Notes: generated by a model not told the origin, from the sequence alone. A DNA stretch of 64,000 bases from Lentzea aerocolonigenes (GCF_000974445.1 NZ_BBOJ01000018.1:1-64000), one strand, 5' to 3'. Counted from the stretch's first letter, positions 48,319 to 57,770 are shown. Program-made: numbers and translations.

Positions 48319-49393
48319 GGCTGGTGTAGAGCTGGGTGCGGTCGCTGTGCCTGCTCAGACCGGCGACGACGGGCTGCTGCAACCGCACCAGGTAGTGGAA
48401 CGGCCAGATCTGGCCGCCGTGCGTGTGCCCGGAGAGCTGCAGGTCCACGCCCGCGTCGACGGCCTTGCGGATCTCCGACGGCTGGTGCGCGAGCAGCACG
48501 ACCGGGGCGTCGGAGTCGGCGCCGCGCAGGGCCAGGGCGAGGTCGGCGGTGTGGCCGGGCTCGCCGGAGTGGTCGGCGGTGATGTCGTCGATGCCCGCGA
48601 ACACCAGCCGGGCACCGCCGCGCTCGAGCGTCTCGTGCTCGTTGTGCAGCGCCTTCCAACCCAGCCGGGTCATCAGGTCGATCCAGCCCTGCGCGTTCGA
48701 GTAGTACTCGTGGTTGCCGGTGATGTAGAAGCGGTGCTTCGCGTTCACGTCACCGAGCGGGCTCGCCTGCTCCAGGCGCTGCTCGGCGGTGCCGTCCGCG
48801 ATGTCGCCGACGTGCACGGCGACGTCGGCGCCCAGGCTGTTGACCGCGTCGACCATGCCCCGCGACCACTTCGCGCGGTCGATGGCGCCGTAGTGGGTGT
48901 CGGTGATGACGGCGACGGTCAGACCGTCGAACGCGGGGTCGAGGCGCGGGAGGGTGACGTCCTGGCGCTTGATCCGCGGCACGCGCATGGCCTCGTAGAC
49001 GCCGTAGACCGTCACGGTGACGATGATTCCGGCCAGCAGGACCGCGATCAGGCGGGAGCGGAACGGGTTCTCGACGCCGCCGAGCGCGAGGGCGAGCCTG
49101 AGCACGTCGGTGATCAGCGTCCAGACGAACGCGATCCAGACGAAGCCGAGCAGGAACTGCGAGATCCGCGCGGCCCGGTCGCTGGTGCGCTGGGTGAACA
49201 GGGCGATCATGGTGACGGCCGCCGCGACGAACACGACGGCGGCGATCGGCCGGACCGGCGCGGGCCACTCGGCGCTCGCCGCGAACAGCCCCTCGAACGG
49301 CACCCAGAACAGCAGCGTCGTGACGGTGAACAGGACGAGCGTGAAGACCACCCGCCGTACCGTGATGCGGGGCCGGGTCACCGTGGTCGTCAT
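48239..49393 (-). CDS. Membrane-anchored metallophosphoesterase
   Basis: A 384-residue protein with four N-terminal transmembrane helices (about 15-145) and a calcineurin-like phosphoesterase domain: 'VITDTHYGAIDRAKW', 'VHVGDIADG', 'YITGNHEYYSN', 'VLLAHQPSEI' and 'LSGHTHGGQIWPFHYL'. This is the YkuE/YaeI-type arrangement linked to lipid-related or envelope phosphate hydrolysis. AGGAGG precedes ATG 49393. Its last codons lie in the second copy of a 176-bp tandem duplication. Confidence 0.88.
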   Translation of the reverse strand: MTTTVTRPRITVRRVVFTLVLFTVTTLLFWVPFEGLFAASAEWPAPVRPIAAVVFVAAAVTMIALFTQRTSDRAARISQFLLGFVWIAFVWTLITDVLRLALALGGVENPFRSRLIAVLLAGIIVTVTVYGVYEAMRVPRIKRQDVTLPRLDPAFDGLTVAVITDTHYGAIDRAKWSRGMVDAVNSLGADVAVHVGDIADGTAEQRLEQASPLGDVNAKHRFYITGNHEYYSNAQGWIDLMTRLGWKALHNEHETLERGGARLVFAGIDDITADHSGEPGHTADLALALRGADSDAPVVLLAHQPSEIRKAVDAGVDLQLSGHTHGGQIWPFHYLVRLQQPVVAGLSRHSDRTQLYTSRGAGFWGPPMRVFAPSEITLLTLKSR

Positions 49394-49525
49394 GCGTGTC
49401 CTCCTGAGTCGCTCAAACCCTCTCAACGCACGGAGGCCCCCGTTTGTTCGCTTGAGGTCCGTCACACGCCCGTGACGCAACCGCCGGGGCCGCGGGGAGT
49501 CCTCCTATCAAGAACTCCGACGACC

Positions 49526-49531
49526 TAGAGT
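49526..49531 (+). promoter_or_regulatory. -10 element TAGAGT for a leaderless gene
   Basis: TAGAGT lies 7 bases before ATG 49539 with no Shine-Dalgarno between, indicating a leaderless transcript. Confidence 0.45.
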
Positions 49532-49538
49532 GGGCGAC

Positions 49539-49928
49539 ATGATCTTCTACACCGACGAGGAGAGCCGGACGCTGCGCACCGCCGTGTACGGCGCGATGCT
49601 GCTGGTCTCCCACGCCGACCCCGGCCCCGTGCTGGAGGAGCGGTTCGCCGGCCTGCGCGCTCTCACGAACCTGTCGCCTGACCTGCGCGGCGTGCTCGGC
49701 GCGGCCCGCCCGTCCGTGCCCGCCGGCACGGACGAGGAGATCGAGCCGGTGGTCCTGGAGGCGCTGCGCTCGTCGATGAAGACGCTCACGGCCCGCTCGC
49801 CGGAGGACGCCGCGGACTTCCCGCGCGCGGTGCTCGCGATCTGCCGCGAGGTGGCCGAGGCCGACGGTGTGGTGGTCGACTCCGAGGGCGCGATGGTGGC
49901 CCGCATCGAAGGTGCGCTCGCGCTGTAG
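49539..49928 (+). CDS. TerB-like small protein
   Basis: A 129-residue helical protein whose C-terminal part 'VLAICREVAEADGVVVDSEGAMVARIE' resembles TerB/YebE helices ('ADG.....E'). It is probably a cytoplasmic, metal-responsive or scaffold-type domain; assignment to TerB is by pattern only. Starts at the ATG seven bases after TAGAGT. It is not part of a ter gene cluster. Confidence 0.5.
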   Translation: MIFYTDEESRTLRTAVYGAMLLVSHADPGPVLEERFAGLRALTNLSPDLRGVLGAARPSVPAGTDEEIEPVVLEALRSSMKTLTARSPEDAADFPRAVLAICREVAEADGVVVDSEGAMVARIEGALAL

Positions 49929-49965
49929 CTGTCGGCCTCAGCGCAACGACAGGCGCCGCCGGCTC

Positions 49966-50017
49966 GATCGCGACAGTGTGCTGGTGCTTCAGCTGATCGC
50001 GACAGCGCGCTGGCGCT
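49966..50017 (+). repeat. Two 23-bp imperfect direct repeats
   Basis: GATCGCGACAGYGYGCTGGYGCT occurs at 49966 and 49995 with a 29-base period and three transitions. It lies between the TerB-like gene and the amidohydrolase gene. Confidence 0.6.
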
Positions 50018-50139
50018 CTGACAAGTTCAAAGGAACAGGTTTCCACCGGGTGGACGCTGCGCCGAATGGCCGATAGCGTGAGCCGGGGCCGGTGGCAGGG
50101 TGGATCTCCTACGGGGATCGACATCGGGGGAGCGCCACT

Positions 50140-53130
50140 ATGGAACTGTCGCGTCGTGAACTGCTGACCCGCACCGGCCAGGCCGCTGCCGTCGCCACCG
50201 CCGCGTCCACGCTCACCATCGGCACCGCGCAAGCCGGCACGGGCGTGAAGCTGACGCAGGGCACCAACATCTCGGTGTCGCGGTCGTCCGACGGCAGGTG
50301 GCTCGCGATCGACCTGGTCACGGCGATCTGGGTGCTGCCGGCGGCCGGTGGGCAGGCGCGCAGGCTCACCGACGAGTTGCAGGACGCCACGCTGCCGTCG
50401 TTCGGGCCGGGCAACCGGATCGCGTTCCAGTCCTATCGGGACGGCAACTACCACCTGTACGTGATCGGGTTCGACGGCGGTGGCCTCCAGCAGCTCACGC
50501 GGGGGAAGTACGACCACCGCGAGCCCGCGTTCTCACCGGACGGCACGAAGATCGCGTTCGTCAGCGACCGGGGCGGCAGCTACGGCGTGCACGTGCTGGA
50601 GCTGGCCACGGGCGCGATCACGCAGCTCACCGGGGCACCGGACGAGGCAGCGGCGCCGCAGTGGTCGAAGGACGGCAAGCGGATCATCTTCATCACCGGG
50701 AACGCGGCGGTCGAGGTCGTGTCCCTGGACGGCAAGCGCGAGAAGCTGGTCACGGCACCCGCGGGGGCGCAGCTGTTCGGTGCCGCGTTCGGGCCAGGCG
50801 ACCAGCCCAGCTACACGGTGATGCGGCCTGGGCAGGCTGATCTGATGCTCGGGTCGACGGCGGTGGTGACGGGTCAGGACGTCTTCGGGTTCGCGCCCGT
50901 GTGGGACGGCGACAGCGTTCTCTACACCGCTGACGGCAAGATTCGGTTGCGCGCCAACGGGTCCACGAAGGACATACCGTTCGAGGTGTCGGTTCCGGTG
51001 CGCAAGGTCGAGCGCCACCGCACGAGGAACCTCAGCGGTGGCCCGGTCAAGGGCATCGCGGGACCGGTCGTCTCCAGCGACGGCAAGATCGCGTTCCGGG
51101 CACTCAACGCGATCCACCTGCTGAGCAACGGCAAGGTCACCAAGCTGACCGACGGCAGGTACTTCGACTCCGACCCGGACTTCTCGCCGGACGGCACCGA
51201 GCTCGTCTACGCCAGCGACCGCACGGGCGTCGCGCAGCTGTGGGTCCGCGACCTGAAAACGGGCGAGGACAAGCAGTTCGCACCTTCCCCCGGTGCGCAG
51301 ACCACGCCGCGGTTCTCCCCGGACGGCACCAAGGTCGCCTACGTGGACCAGGACGGCCAGGTCTGGGTCGCCGACGCCGCCGGGCGCAGGCAGATCACCC
51401 CGACGCTGTTCCAGCCGGGCCGCCCGACGTGGTCGGCGGACGGCACGGTCGTGGCGCTGGCTGCGGTCAAGCCGTTCTCGCGCCGCTTCCGCGAGGGCAC
51501 CAGCCAGATCCTCTCCGTCGACCTGGACTCGGGTGAGCTCAAGTACACCGAGCCCATGCCGCTCCGCTCGATCGCGACACGCGGCGACGACGGCCCGGTG
51601 TGGTCGCCTGACGGCAAGCACATCGCGTTCGTCGTGGAGAGCGTCGCGTGGGTGGTGCCCGTCGACGCGAAGGGCACCTTCACCGGTGAGCCGCGCCAGG
51701 TCACCCGCGAGGTCACCGACTCACTGGCGTGGCACGGCGACGACGCGTTGGTGTACCTGAACAACGGCAGGCTGCGGAAGTCCACTCTGGACGGGAGGAC
51801 CTCCACGATCCGGGTGAACCTCAACTGGGCCAAGCCCAAGGCACCGGAAGGCAAGGTCGTCCGCGTCGGTGCTTACTGGGACGGCGAGGCGCACGAGCTC
51901 AAGCGCAACGTCGACATCGTCGTGGAGAACGGCTCTGTCAAGGAGATCCGGCCGCAGCACGGCCGTGCCGACGTCGACGCGTCCGGACTGACCGCCATTC
52001 CCGGCCTGATCGACGCCCACAACCACTGGCACCTGCGCGGCCGCCAGTGGGGCGCGCGGCAGGGCAACGTCTGGCTCGCCTACGGCATCACCACGGTCCG
52101 CTCACCCGGCGACCCGGTCTACCAGATGGTCGAGACCCGCGAGGCCCTCGCCGCCGGAACCCTGACAGGGCCGAGGTTCTACGCCACCGGCGAGGCCGTC
52201 GACGGCTCCCGCGTCTACTACAACTTCATGCGCCCGACGCTCTCCAAGGCCCAGCTCGACCTCGAACTGCGCCGCGCGCACGAGCTCGGCTACGACATGA
52301 TCAAGACCTACGTGCGCCTGCCGGTCGAGCTGCAACGCGCCGCCGTGCAACGGTCCCGCGTCCCGCTGTCGTCGCACTACCTCTACCCGGCGGCCAACCT
52401 CGGCATGGACGGCATGGAGCACGTCGGCGCGACCAACCGCCTCGGCTACTCCCACACCGTCACCCGTCAGGGCAAGGCGTACCAGGACGTCGTGTCGCTG
52501 TTCACGAGCTCCGGCATGTCGATGACGCCCACCCTGTTCCACAACCGGGCGTTGTTCGCCGAGGACAAGTCGCTGGCCCTGGACGAACGCACCCGCGTGC
52601 TGTTCCCGCCGTGGGAATACGAGCGCTACCTCGCCGACGCCAACAGCGGCGGCGGCACCTCGTCGGCCTACGTGCTGCGCAACTGGGTCGAGTTCGCCCT
52701 GGCCGTGCACCGCGGCGGCGGCCTGGTCATCTGCGGCACGGACGCACCTCTGGACGCCCCTGCCACGGCCACGCACATGAACCTGCGCGCGATGGTGAAG
52801 TACGGCTTCACACCACGGGAAGCGCTCATCACCGCGACCCGCAACCCCGCTCGCTGGCTGGGCCTGCCGATCGGCGCGATCAAGCCGGGAGCGCCGGCGG
52901 ACATCTCGTTCGTCTCCGGCGACCCGCTCGCGGAAATCAAGGCGGCGGCGGACGTGCGGAAGGTCATGGTCGGCGGGCGCCTGCACGAGATCGAGGACCT
53001 GCTCGCGCCCTACCGGAACCAGCCCGCGCTCAGGTCCACTGTGGACGCGCTGGAACCGTTGCCGTCCGCGAAGAACGAGCACTGGTGGCACGAACCGGAG
53101 TGGTCAGAGCACGTCTGCTGCGATCACTGA
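50140..53130 (+). CDS. Exported amidohydrolase fused to a TolB-like beta-propeller
   Basis: A 996-residue protein with a Tat signal ('SRRELLTRTGQAAAVATA'). Residues about 40-560 contain repeated WD40/TolB strands ('FSPDGTKIAFVSDRGG', 'FSPDGTELVYASDRTG', 'FSPDGTKVAYVDQDG'). About 590-950 is an amidohydrolase with metal ligands in 'GLIDAHNHWHLRGR', 'SSHYLYP', 'EHVGATN' and 'VICGTDAPLDAPA'. This is the known prolidase/imidazolonepropionase-like amidohydrolase-propeller family; it probably degrades peptides or amides outside the cell. GGGGGAG precedes the ATG. Confidence 0.83.
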   Translation: MELSRRELLTRTGQAAAVATAASTLTIGTAQAGTGVKLTQGTNISVSRSSDGRWLAIDLVTAIWVLPAAGGQARRLTDELQDATLPSFGPGNRIAFQSYRDGNYHLYVIGFDGGGLQQLTRGKYDHREPAFSPDGTKIAFVSDRGGSYGVHVLELATGAITQLTGAPDEAAAPQWSKDGKRIIFITGNAAVEVVSLDGKREKLVTAPAGAQLFGAAFGPGDQPSYTVMRPGQADLMLGSTAVVTGQDVFGFAPVWDGDSVLYTADGKIRLRANGSTKDIPFEVSVPVRKVERHRTRNLSGGPVKGIAGPVVSSDGKIAFRALNAIHLLSNGKVTKLTDGRYFDSDPDFSPDGTELVYASDRTGVAQLWVRDLKTGEDKQFAPSPGAQTTPRFSPDGTKVAYVDQDGQVWVADAAGRRQITPTLFQPGRPTWSADGTVVALAAVKPFSRRFREGTSQILSVDLDSGELKYTEPMPLRSIATRGDDGPVWSPDGKHIAFVVESVAWVVPVDAKGTFTGEPRQVTREVTDSLAWHGDDALVYLNNGRLRKSTLDGRTSTIRVNLNWAKPKAPEGKVVRVGAYWDGEAHELKRNVDIVVENGSVKEIRPQHGRADVDASGLTAIPGLIDAHNHWHLRGRQWGARQGNVWLAYGITTVRSPGDPVYQMVETREALAAGTLTGPRFYATGEAVDGSRVYYNFMRPTLSKAQLDLELRRAHELGYDMIKTYVRLPVELQRAAVQRSRVPLSSHYLYPAANLGMDGMEHVGATNRLGYSHTVTRQGKAYQDVVSLFTSSGMSMTPTLFHNRALFAEDKSLALDERTRVLFPPWEYERYLADANSGGGTSSAYVLRNWVEFALAVHRGGGLVICGTDAPLDAPATATHMNLRAMVKYGFTPREALITATRNPARWLGLPIGAIKPGAPADISFVSGDPLAEIKAAADVRKVMVGGRLHEIEDLLAPYRNQPALRSTVDALEPLPSAKNEHWWHEPEWSEHVCCDH

Positions 53131-54023
53131 GCGAGATCTGCCCGGAACTTCGTGGCGAGCGCCTGGGTCAGGTGACCCAGGCGGTAGCCGTGCCGGCGTT
53201 CCTCGTCGCTCATCCGGGACCGCGCCCACGGGTCGTTGAGCGACCAGCTCGCTCGCCGGGCCGTCGCCGACCACTCGCGCACGTGCCGGCCCAGCTCGCT
53301 GTCCGGGGTGACCACGACGGGCTCGCCCCGCGCGGCCGCCGCGATCGCCGCGGCCAGGCCCGGCGTGTCGCCGACGCCCAGTTCCGCGACGATCTCCTCC
53401 ACGGACTCGGCGCCGCCCGACGGCCGGGTCCGGCTGAACCAGTGGTCGAAGTGCATGCTCGGCAACGGCCCGGTGAGCTGCCCCAACGTCGGCGCGACCC
53501 CGGTGATCAGCTCGGCCAGCCGCAGTGCCCGGCTGATGGCCTCCCCGTACTGGCCCTCGTCGTCGTCCGGGTCGAACCCGGCGTCGCGCATCAGGTCCAG
53601 GTGGCGGTCCGGGTCCGTGCCGTCGCGGTGGTCCGGGTAGTTCAGGTGGAAGGTCGTGACGATCTCCCCGTCCACGGCGTGGGTGAACCTCGACGTCGCG
53701 TAGTCGTGCCGCACGAACGCGATCGCCTCCGTGCCCCGCGAGAGCGCGTCCACGAGGAGCTGCAGCCAGAACCCCGTCGGCTGGACGAGCACCGTCCACT
53801 CGCCGGACGCCAGCGCGCAGACGACCTCCGGATAGCCGTGGTCGTAGTCGTGCAACGCGCTGATCTCTTTCGGCGTGCGTTCCGCCAGGGTGTCCGGCAG
53901 GCCACCGACGCGCCCCATCGCGTCGAGTGGACCGACGTCGCGGACGAACGCGAGCGAGAAGATCTCACCCAGGAACGGTTCGTCGCCAGGATGCGCGTCA
54001 GCCCAGGAATGTTTTCGCGGCAC
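53124..54023 (-). CDS. DUF6461-like protein
   Basis: A 299-residue soluble protein. 'IFSLAFVRDVGPLDAMGRVGG' near the N-terminus and 'WTVLVQPTGFWLQLLVDALSRGTEAIAFVRHD' (in part) match the pattern of the actinobacterial DUF6461 family, often found near immunity or toxin genes. The function is unknown. The GTG start is five bases after GGGGGAT; upstream in-frame codons look non-coding. It overlaps the amidohydrolase 3' end by 7 bases. Confidence 0.65.
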   Translation of the reverse strand: MPRKHSWADAHPGDEPFLGEIFSLAFVRDVGPLDAMGRVGGLPDTLAERTPKEISALHDYDHGYPEVVCALASGEWTVLVQPTGFWLQLLVDALSRGTEAIAFVRHDYATSRFTHAVDGEIVTTFHLNYPDHRDGTDPDRHLDLMRDAGFDPDDDEGQYGEAISRALRLAELITGVAPTLGQLTGPLPSMHFDHWFSRTRPSGGAESVEEIVAELGVGDTPGLAAAIAAAARGEPVVVTPDSELGRHVREWSATARRASWSLNDPWARSRMSDEERRHGYRLGHLTQALATKFRADLAQ

Positions 54024-54128
54024 GTGATCCCCCAAGATCAGCTCGATCCCCCGACCATAGCGCGGAGGTCCGAGCGCCGGAGGAGAAATGATCTGCGCGG
54101 CCTCCGACGGTTGTGACACGATCGTGCG

Positions 54129-54713
54129 ATGACCGGCTTCGCGACCCCCGGAGACATCGCCCACCGCACCGCGGCGGCCAGGAACGCCGCCGTGGCAGCA
54201 GGTCGCGACCTCGGCCTGGAGATCACCGAGGGCGAGGTCCTCTACGAGCTGTTCTCCGTGGTCGTGCACCTGAAGCCGTCGCCGGTCGTCGCTCCCGAAG
54301 ACCTGCGACGGGCCGAGCAGGAATGGGAGGTGCTGGAACCGCTCGTCACCGACGAGAACGAGTTCCGCAAGGCGTTCCCCGGTGTCGAACTCCAGCCCGT
54401 CCACGGCGACTCGCCGCCCGCCAACATCTTCGCGAGCACCAACGGTCCGTTGTTCTCCGACTTCGAGCTCGTCACGCGGGGCCCGGTCGAGTGGGACCTC
54501 GGCGGCCTCGGCCCTGAGCACGAAGCCGCCTACGACCGCGGCGCCGCGAAGAACGGGCTGCGGGCACTAGACAAGGACGTGCTCCGGTTCGTCAACGCCG
54601 TCGGCGCGATCCGGGTCATCGCCTACCTGTCGTGCGCGGACCAGCTGCCCGCCATGGTCGAGTTCATGCAGCCGTTCATCAACCAGTGGCGCGACACGGA
54701 ACCCTACGCGTGA
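54129..54713 (+). pseudogene. Aminoglycoside-phosphotransferase-like gene with large in-frame deletion
   Basis: A 194-residue product begins like an APH-fold kinase ('GLEITEGEVLYELFSVVVHL') and ends like one, with 'PVHGDSPPANIFAS' (catalytic Asp and Asn) and 'LFSDFELVTRGPVEWDL' (metal-binding Asp). Between 'PSPVV' and 'APEDLRRAEQEWEVL' roughly 90-100 residues expected for the N-lobe and hinge are absent, while the frame is kept. It should not bind ATP normally and is best read as a decayed gene. Full-length relatives are about 280-300 residues. Confidence 0.7.
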
Positions 54714-56626
54714 GCCGCCGCCCGATCTCCTAGCCAGGACACGACTTCCTCGGCGGGCAACGGCTCGCTGAGGAAGTAGCCCTGCACGACGTCGCACCCG
54801 GCCTCGGCCAGCGCGGTCCAGGTGTCCTGGTCCTCCACGCCCTCCGCGACGGCCTGCAACCCGAAGTTGCGGGCCAGCGCCACCAGGGCGTGCACGATCG
54901 CGCTGTCGCCCGCGTCGGTGCACATGTGCGTGACGAACGAGCGGTCCAGCTTCATCTCGTGCACCCGCATGTTGCGCAGGTAGGAGATCGACGAGTACCC
55001 GGTGCCGAAGTCGTCTATCGACAGCCGCACGCCGAGCTCGGTCAGGCCGCGCAGGACCTCCACCGCGCGGTCCGGGTCCGAGATGATCGCGGACTCGGTG
55101 ATCTCCAGCGTCAGCAGTCGCGCGGGCAGGCCGTGCCGCTTGATCAGGTCGGCGACGTCGCCGGGGAACTCGGTGTGGTGCAGGCAGGCCGCGCCCACGT
55201 TCACCGACACCGGGACCTCCCAGCCCGCGTCCTGCCAGACGCGGCACTGGCGCAGCGCCGCGTCGATGACGTAGCGCGTGAGCGGCTCGATGAGGCCGTT
55301 CTCCTCGGCGATCGGGATGAACTCGTCCGGCCGGACCAGCCCGCGGGTCGGGTGCTGCCAGCGGGCCAGCGCCTCGACACCGCACACCGCGCCCGTGTCG
55401 GCCAGTGCCTTGGGCTGGTAGTGCAGGAACAGCTCGTTGCGGTCGATCGCGTGCCGCAGCTCGGTGACGGCGGTCAGGTGGGCGGCGCCGCGTTCGTGCA
55501 GGCGGGCGTCGTACACGGCCACGCCGGACTTCTCGCGCTTGGCCGCGTACATCGCGATGTCCGCGTGCCGCAGCAACTCGTGGCCGTCGCCCGAGTCGGA
55601 CGGGCACAGCGCCACACCGACGCTGCCGGCGATCTCCAGCTCCAGGCCCTCCAGCGTCACCGGCATGGCGAGCGCGGACAGGATCTTGTCCGCGACCATG
55701 CGGGCGTTCTCGGCCGAGCCGACGCCGGGCAGCAGCACGGCGAACTCGTCACCGCCCAGGCGCGCCACCAGGTCGGTGTCGCGCACGGCCCACGAGAGCC
55801 GGTTCGCGACCTGGCGCAGCAGCAGGTCACCGCAGTGGTGCCCGAGCGAGTCGTTGACCTCCTTGAACCTGTCCAGGTCCACGATCAGCAACGCCAGCGG
55901 CTCGTCCTTCTTGCGCGCCTTCAGCACCGCCTGGTCCATCCGCCGCGCGAGCAGCGTCCGGTTGGCCAGCCCCGTCAGGGCGTCGTGGTGGGCCTCGTGC
56001 TCGTTCTTGGCGGCCTGACGCAGGATCTTGCGGCGGTGGCCGAGCAGGACCATGCCGAACAGCGCGACCAGGAACGCGTCCAGCACGAACGCCACGATCT
56101 GGGCGATCCGCAGCCGCGCGTTCTGCTCGTCGGCCGCCCGCAGGTACTCGGTGGTGTCGAGCCTCTTCGTGCCGATCGTGGAGGAGATCTGGCGGCGCAA
56201 CGACGAGTGCGCCAGCTCCGCCTGGTCGGCCTGCAACGGGTCGCCGGAAGCGATCACCTTGCGCAGGATGTCCGTGGTCTGGTCGTAGAACGGCAGCAGC
56301 TTGGCGGCGGCCGTGGCGTCGGACGGTGTGCCGTTGGCGCTGAGCCACTCGAGCTCACCGCGTGCGGTGCCCACCGAGTTCTGCAACGGCTGAACGGTCT
56401 GTTCGGTGCGCTTGGCCTGGAGGTCGCGCAACGCGTTGTCGGCGACGTTGATGTGCTCCAGCACGCGGCTCCACCGCTCGCTGGTCTCGTTGAGCTGCCG
56501 CACGTGCGCGGTCGTGGCCTGCGCGCTCACGCTGCTCCACAGCGCCAGTCCCGCCAGGACCAGCAGCCCGGCCGTCAGTCCCGCCGTCGCCACCCGTGCG
56601 GTGGCGCGGCCTTCCCAGAAGCTCAC
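54704..56626 (-). CDS. Membrane GGDEF-EAL cyclic-di-GMP protein
   Basis: A 640-residue sensor enzyme. A transmembrane helix near 15-33, an extracytoplasmic helical region of about 150 residues and a second helix near 185-205 precede a GGDEF domain with intact 'RLGGDEFAVL' and 'DLDRFKEVNDSLGHH', then an EAL domain ('GVEALARWQHP', 'DDFGTGYSS', 'AVAEGVED'). It may make or break c-di-GMP. Its GTG overlaps the stop of the upstream sugar-binding lipoprotein (GTGA), so the two are coupled and probably form a receptor pair. Confidence 0.87.
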   Translation of the reverse strand: MSFWEGRATARVATAGLTAGLLVLAGLALWSSVSAQATTAHVRQLNETSERWSRVLEHINVADNALRDLQAKRTEQTVQPLQNSVGTARGELEWLSANGTPSDATAAAKLLPFYDQTTDILRKVIASGDPLQADQAELAHSSLRRQISSTIGTKRLDTTEYLRAADEQNARLRIAQIVAFVLDAFLVALFGMVLLGHRRKILRQAAKNEHEAHHDALTGLANRTLLARRMDQAVLKARKKDEPLALLIVDLDRFKEVNDSLGHHCGDLLLRQVANRLSWAVRDTDLVARLGGDEFAVLLPGVGSAENARMVADKILSALAMPVTLEGLELEIAGSVGVALCPSDSGDGHELLRHADIAMYAAKREKSGVAVYDARLHERGAAHLTAVTELRHAIDRNELFLHYQPKALADTGAVCGVEALARWQHPTRGLVRPDEFIPIAEENGLIEPLTRYVIDAALRQCRVWQDAGWEVPVSVNVGAACLHHTEFPGDVADLIKRHGLPARLLTLEITESAIISDPDRAVEVLRGLTELGVRLSIDDFGTGYSSISYLRNMRVHEMKLDRSFVTHMCTDAGDSAIVHALVALARNFGLQAVAEGVEDQDTWTALAEAGCDVVQGYFLSEPLPAEEVVSWLGDRAAAHA

Positions 56627-57657
56627 CGTGCCTGCTCCAACGGTCGCACCCAGCTCGCCGGGTCGTTGACGAAGCTGTCGATCTGCGGCTGGAAGAACTC
56701 CTTGCGGGCCTTCTCGGACTCCTGCCGGTGCAGGATCCTCTCGAGGTTCGCGGTGGTCACCGTCAGGCCGGGTGTCTCGACCCAGCCCTCGGGTAACGCC
56801 GCCCCGTCCTTCGCGTGCCGGGCGAGCAGCCAGCCCGCCACAGCACCCTTGAGGTAGTGCTCCGGCGAGATCGTCGCCACCATCGCGCCGTCCCGCACCG
56901 CCTGCAACGTTCTCGGGTCGACCCCGAAACCGCCCACCAGCCACCTCGCCGACTTCTCGGTCCTGAGCGCGGCGAGGTTCACGCCGTCGCAGTCGCCCGT
57001 ACCAACGAACGCGAGGGCGTCAGGGTTCGCGGCGACCAAGCGGCGCCACGCGTCCCGGTTCGCTTCGTCGTCGCGCTGCGTGTCGAACGGCCCCAGCACC
57101 AGTACTCCCGGTAGCTTTTCCGCGAACCGCCCTCGAATGCCTTCTGCCCGGTCGTCGAACCCGGCGAGCCCCGGTGCGGTGTTTCCCAGCACCACTGTTC
57201 CGGTCGCGTCCGAGGGCAATCGGCGCATCAACTCGTCAGCCAGCTTTTCGCCGAGTTCGTAGTTGTCGTTACCGATGTGCAGTTTCACGCCGGAACTCGC
57301 GGTGAGTCGCATGTCCACGCCGACCACGGCGACGTGCTGACTCAGCGCGTCACCGATCGACGGCGCCATCAGCGCGGGTTCCGACGTGGCGACGGCGATT
57401 CCGCCTTTCGCCGCTAGCGTCAAATCGCGGAACAACTCGACTTCCTTGTGCCCGTCCTGCCCAGGAGGCCCGGTCACGGTCGCGCTGACGCCACCGATGC
57501 GGCCGACGCCTTCATGAAACCCGCTCGTCATCTCCTGCGCGAACGATCCGCCTGTGCGCTTCACCACGAAACCGACGTGCGGGAGCGCCTCGGACCTGGC
57601 GGCGCCACCGCACCCGGCCACCAGGAGCAGGCCCAGCACCAGCACCGCAGCTCGCAT
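56623..57657 (-). CDS. Periplasmic-binding (type I, sugar-like) lipoprotein
   Basis: A 344-residue lipoprotein with lipobox 'LLVAGC' and a Peripla_BP_4/LacI-like fold: 'HVGFVVKRTGGSFAQEMTSGFHEG' (in part), 'HVAVVGVDMRL', 'GNDNYELGEKLADEL', 'FVGTGDCDGVNLAAL' and 'ISPEHYLKGAVAGWLL'. This fold binds ribose-, galactose- or xylose-like sugars and also autoinducers. No ABC permease or ATPase accompanies it. Instead it is translationally coupled to a GGDEF-EAL membrane protein, so it probably presents a ligand to that sensor. Confidence 0.82.
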   Translation of the reverse strand: MRAAVLVLGLLLVAGCGGAARSEALPHVGFVVKRTGGSFAQEMTSGFHEGVGRIGGVSATVTGPPGQDGHKEVELFRDLTLAAKGGIAVATSEPALMAPSIGDALSQHVAVVGVDMRLTASSGVKLHIGNDNYELGEKLADELMRRLPSDATGTVVLGNTAPGLAGFDDRAEGIRGRFAEKLPGVLVLGPFDTQRDDEANRDAWRRLVAANPDALAFVGTGDCDGVNLAALRTEKSARWLVGGFGVDPRTLQAVRDGAMVATISPEHYLKGAVAGWLLARHAKDGAALPEGWVETPGLTVTTANLERILHRQESEKARKEFFQPQIDSFVNDPASWVRPLEQAR

Positions 57658-57756
57658 GGGGTGACCTCGGGCTCGCTAGGGAAGACGGTGATCGAACTCC
57701 GGAGCGGCCGATGCTACATCGCGTGGCACCAAATCGGGATAACGCCTGCCAATAAC

Positions 57757-57770
57757 GGGAAGCGCTTTCA
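57757..57770 (-). promoter_or_regulatory. LacI-family operator GGGAAGCGCTTTCA
   Basis: A palindrome of the same AAGCGCTTT family as those at 23539 and 26227, with two departures from the perfect site. It lies 99 bases before the sugar-binding lipoprotein start and just past the metH stop. Confidence 0.6.
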
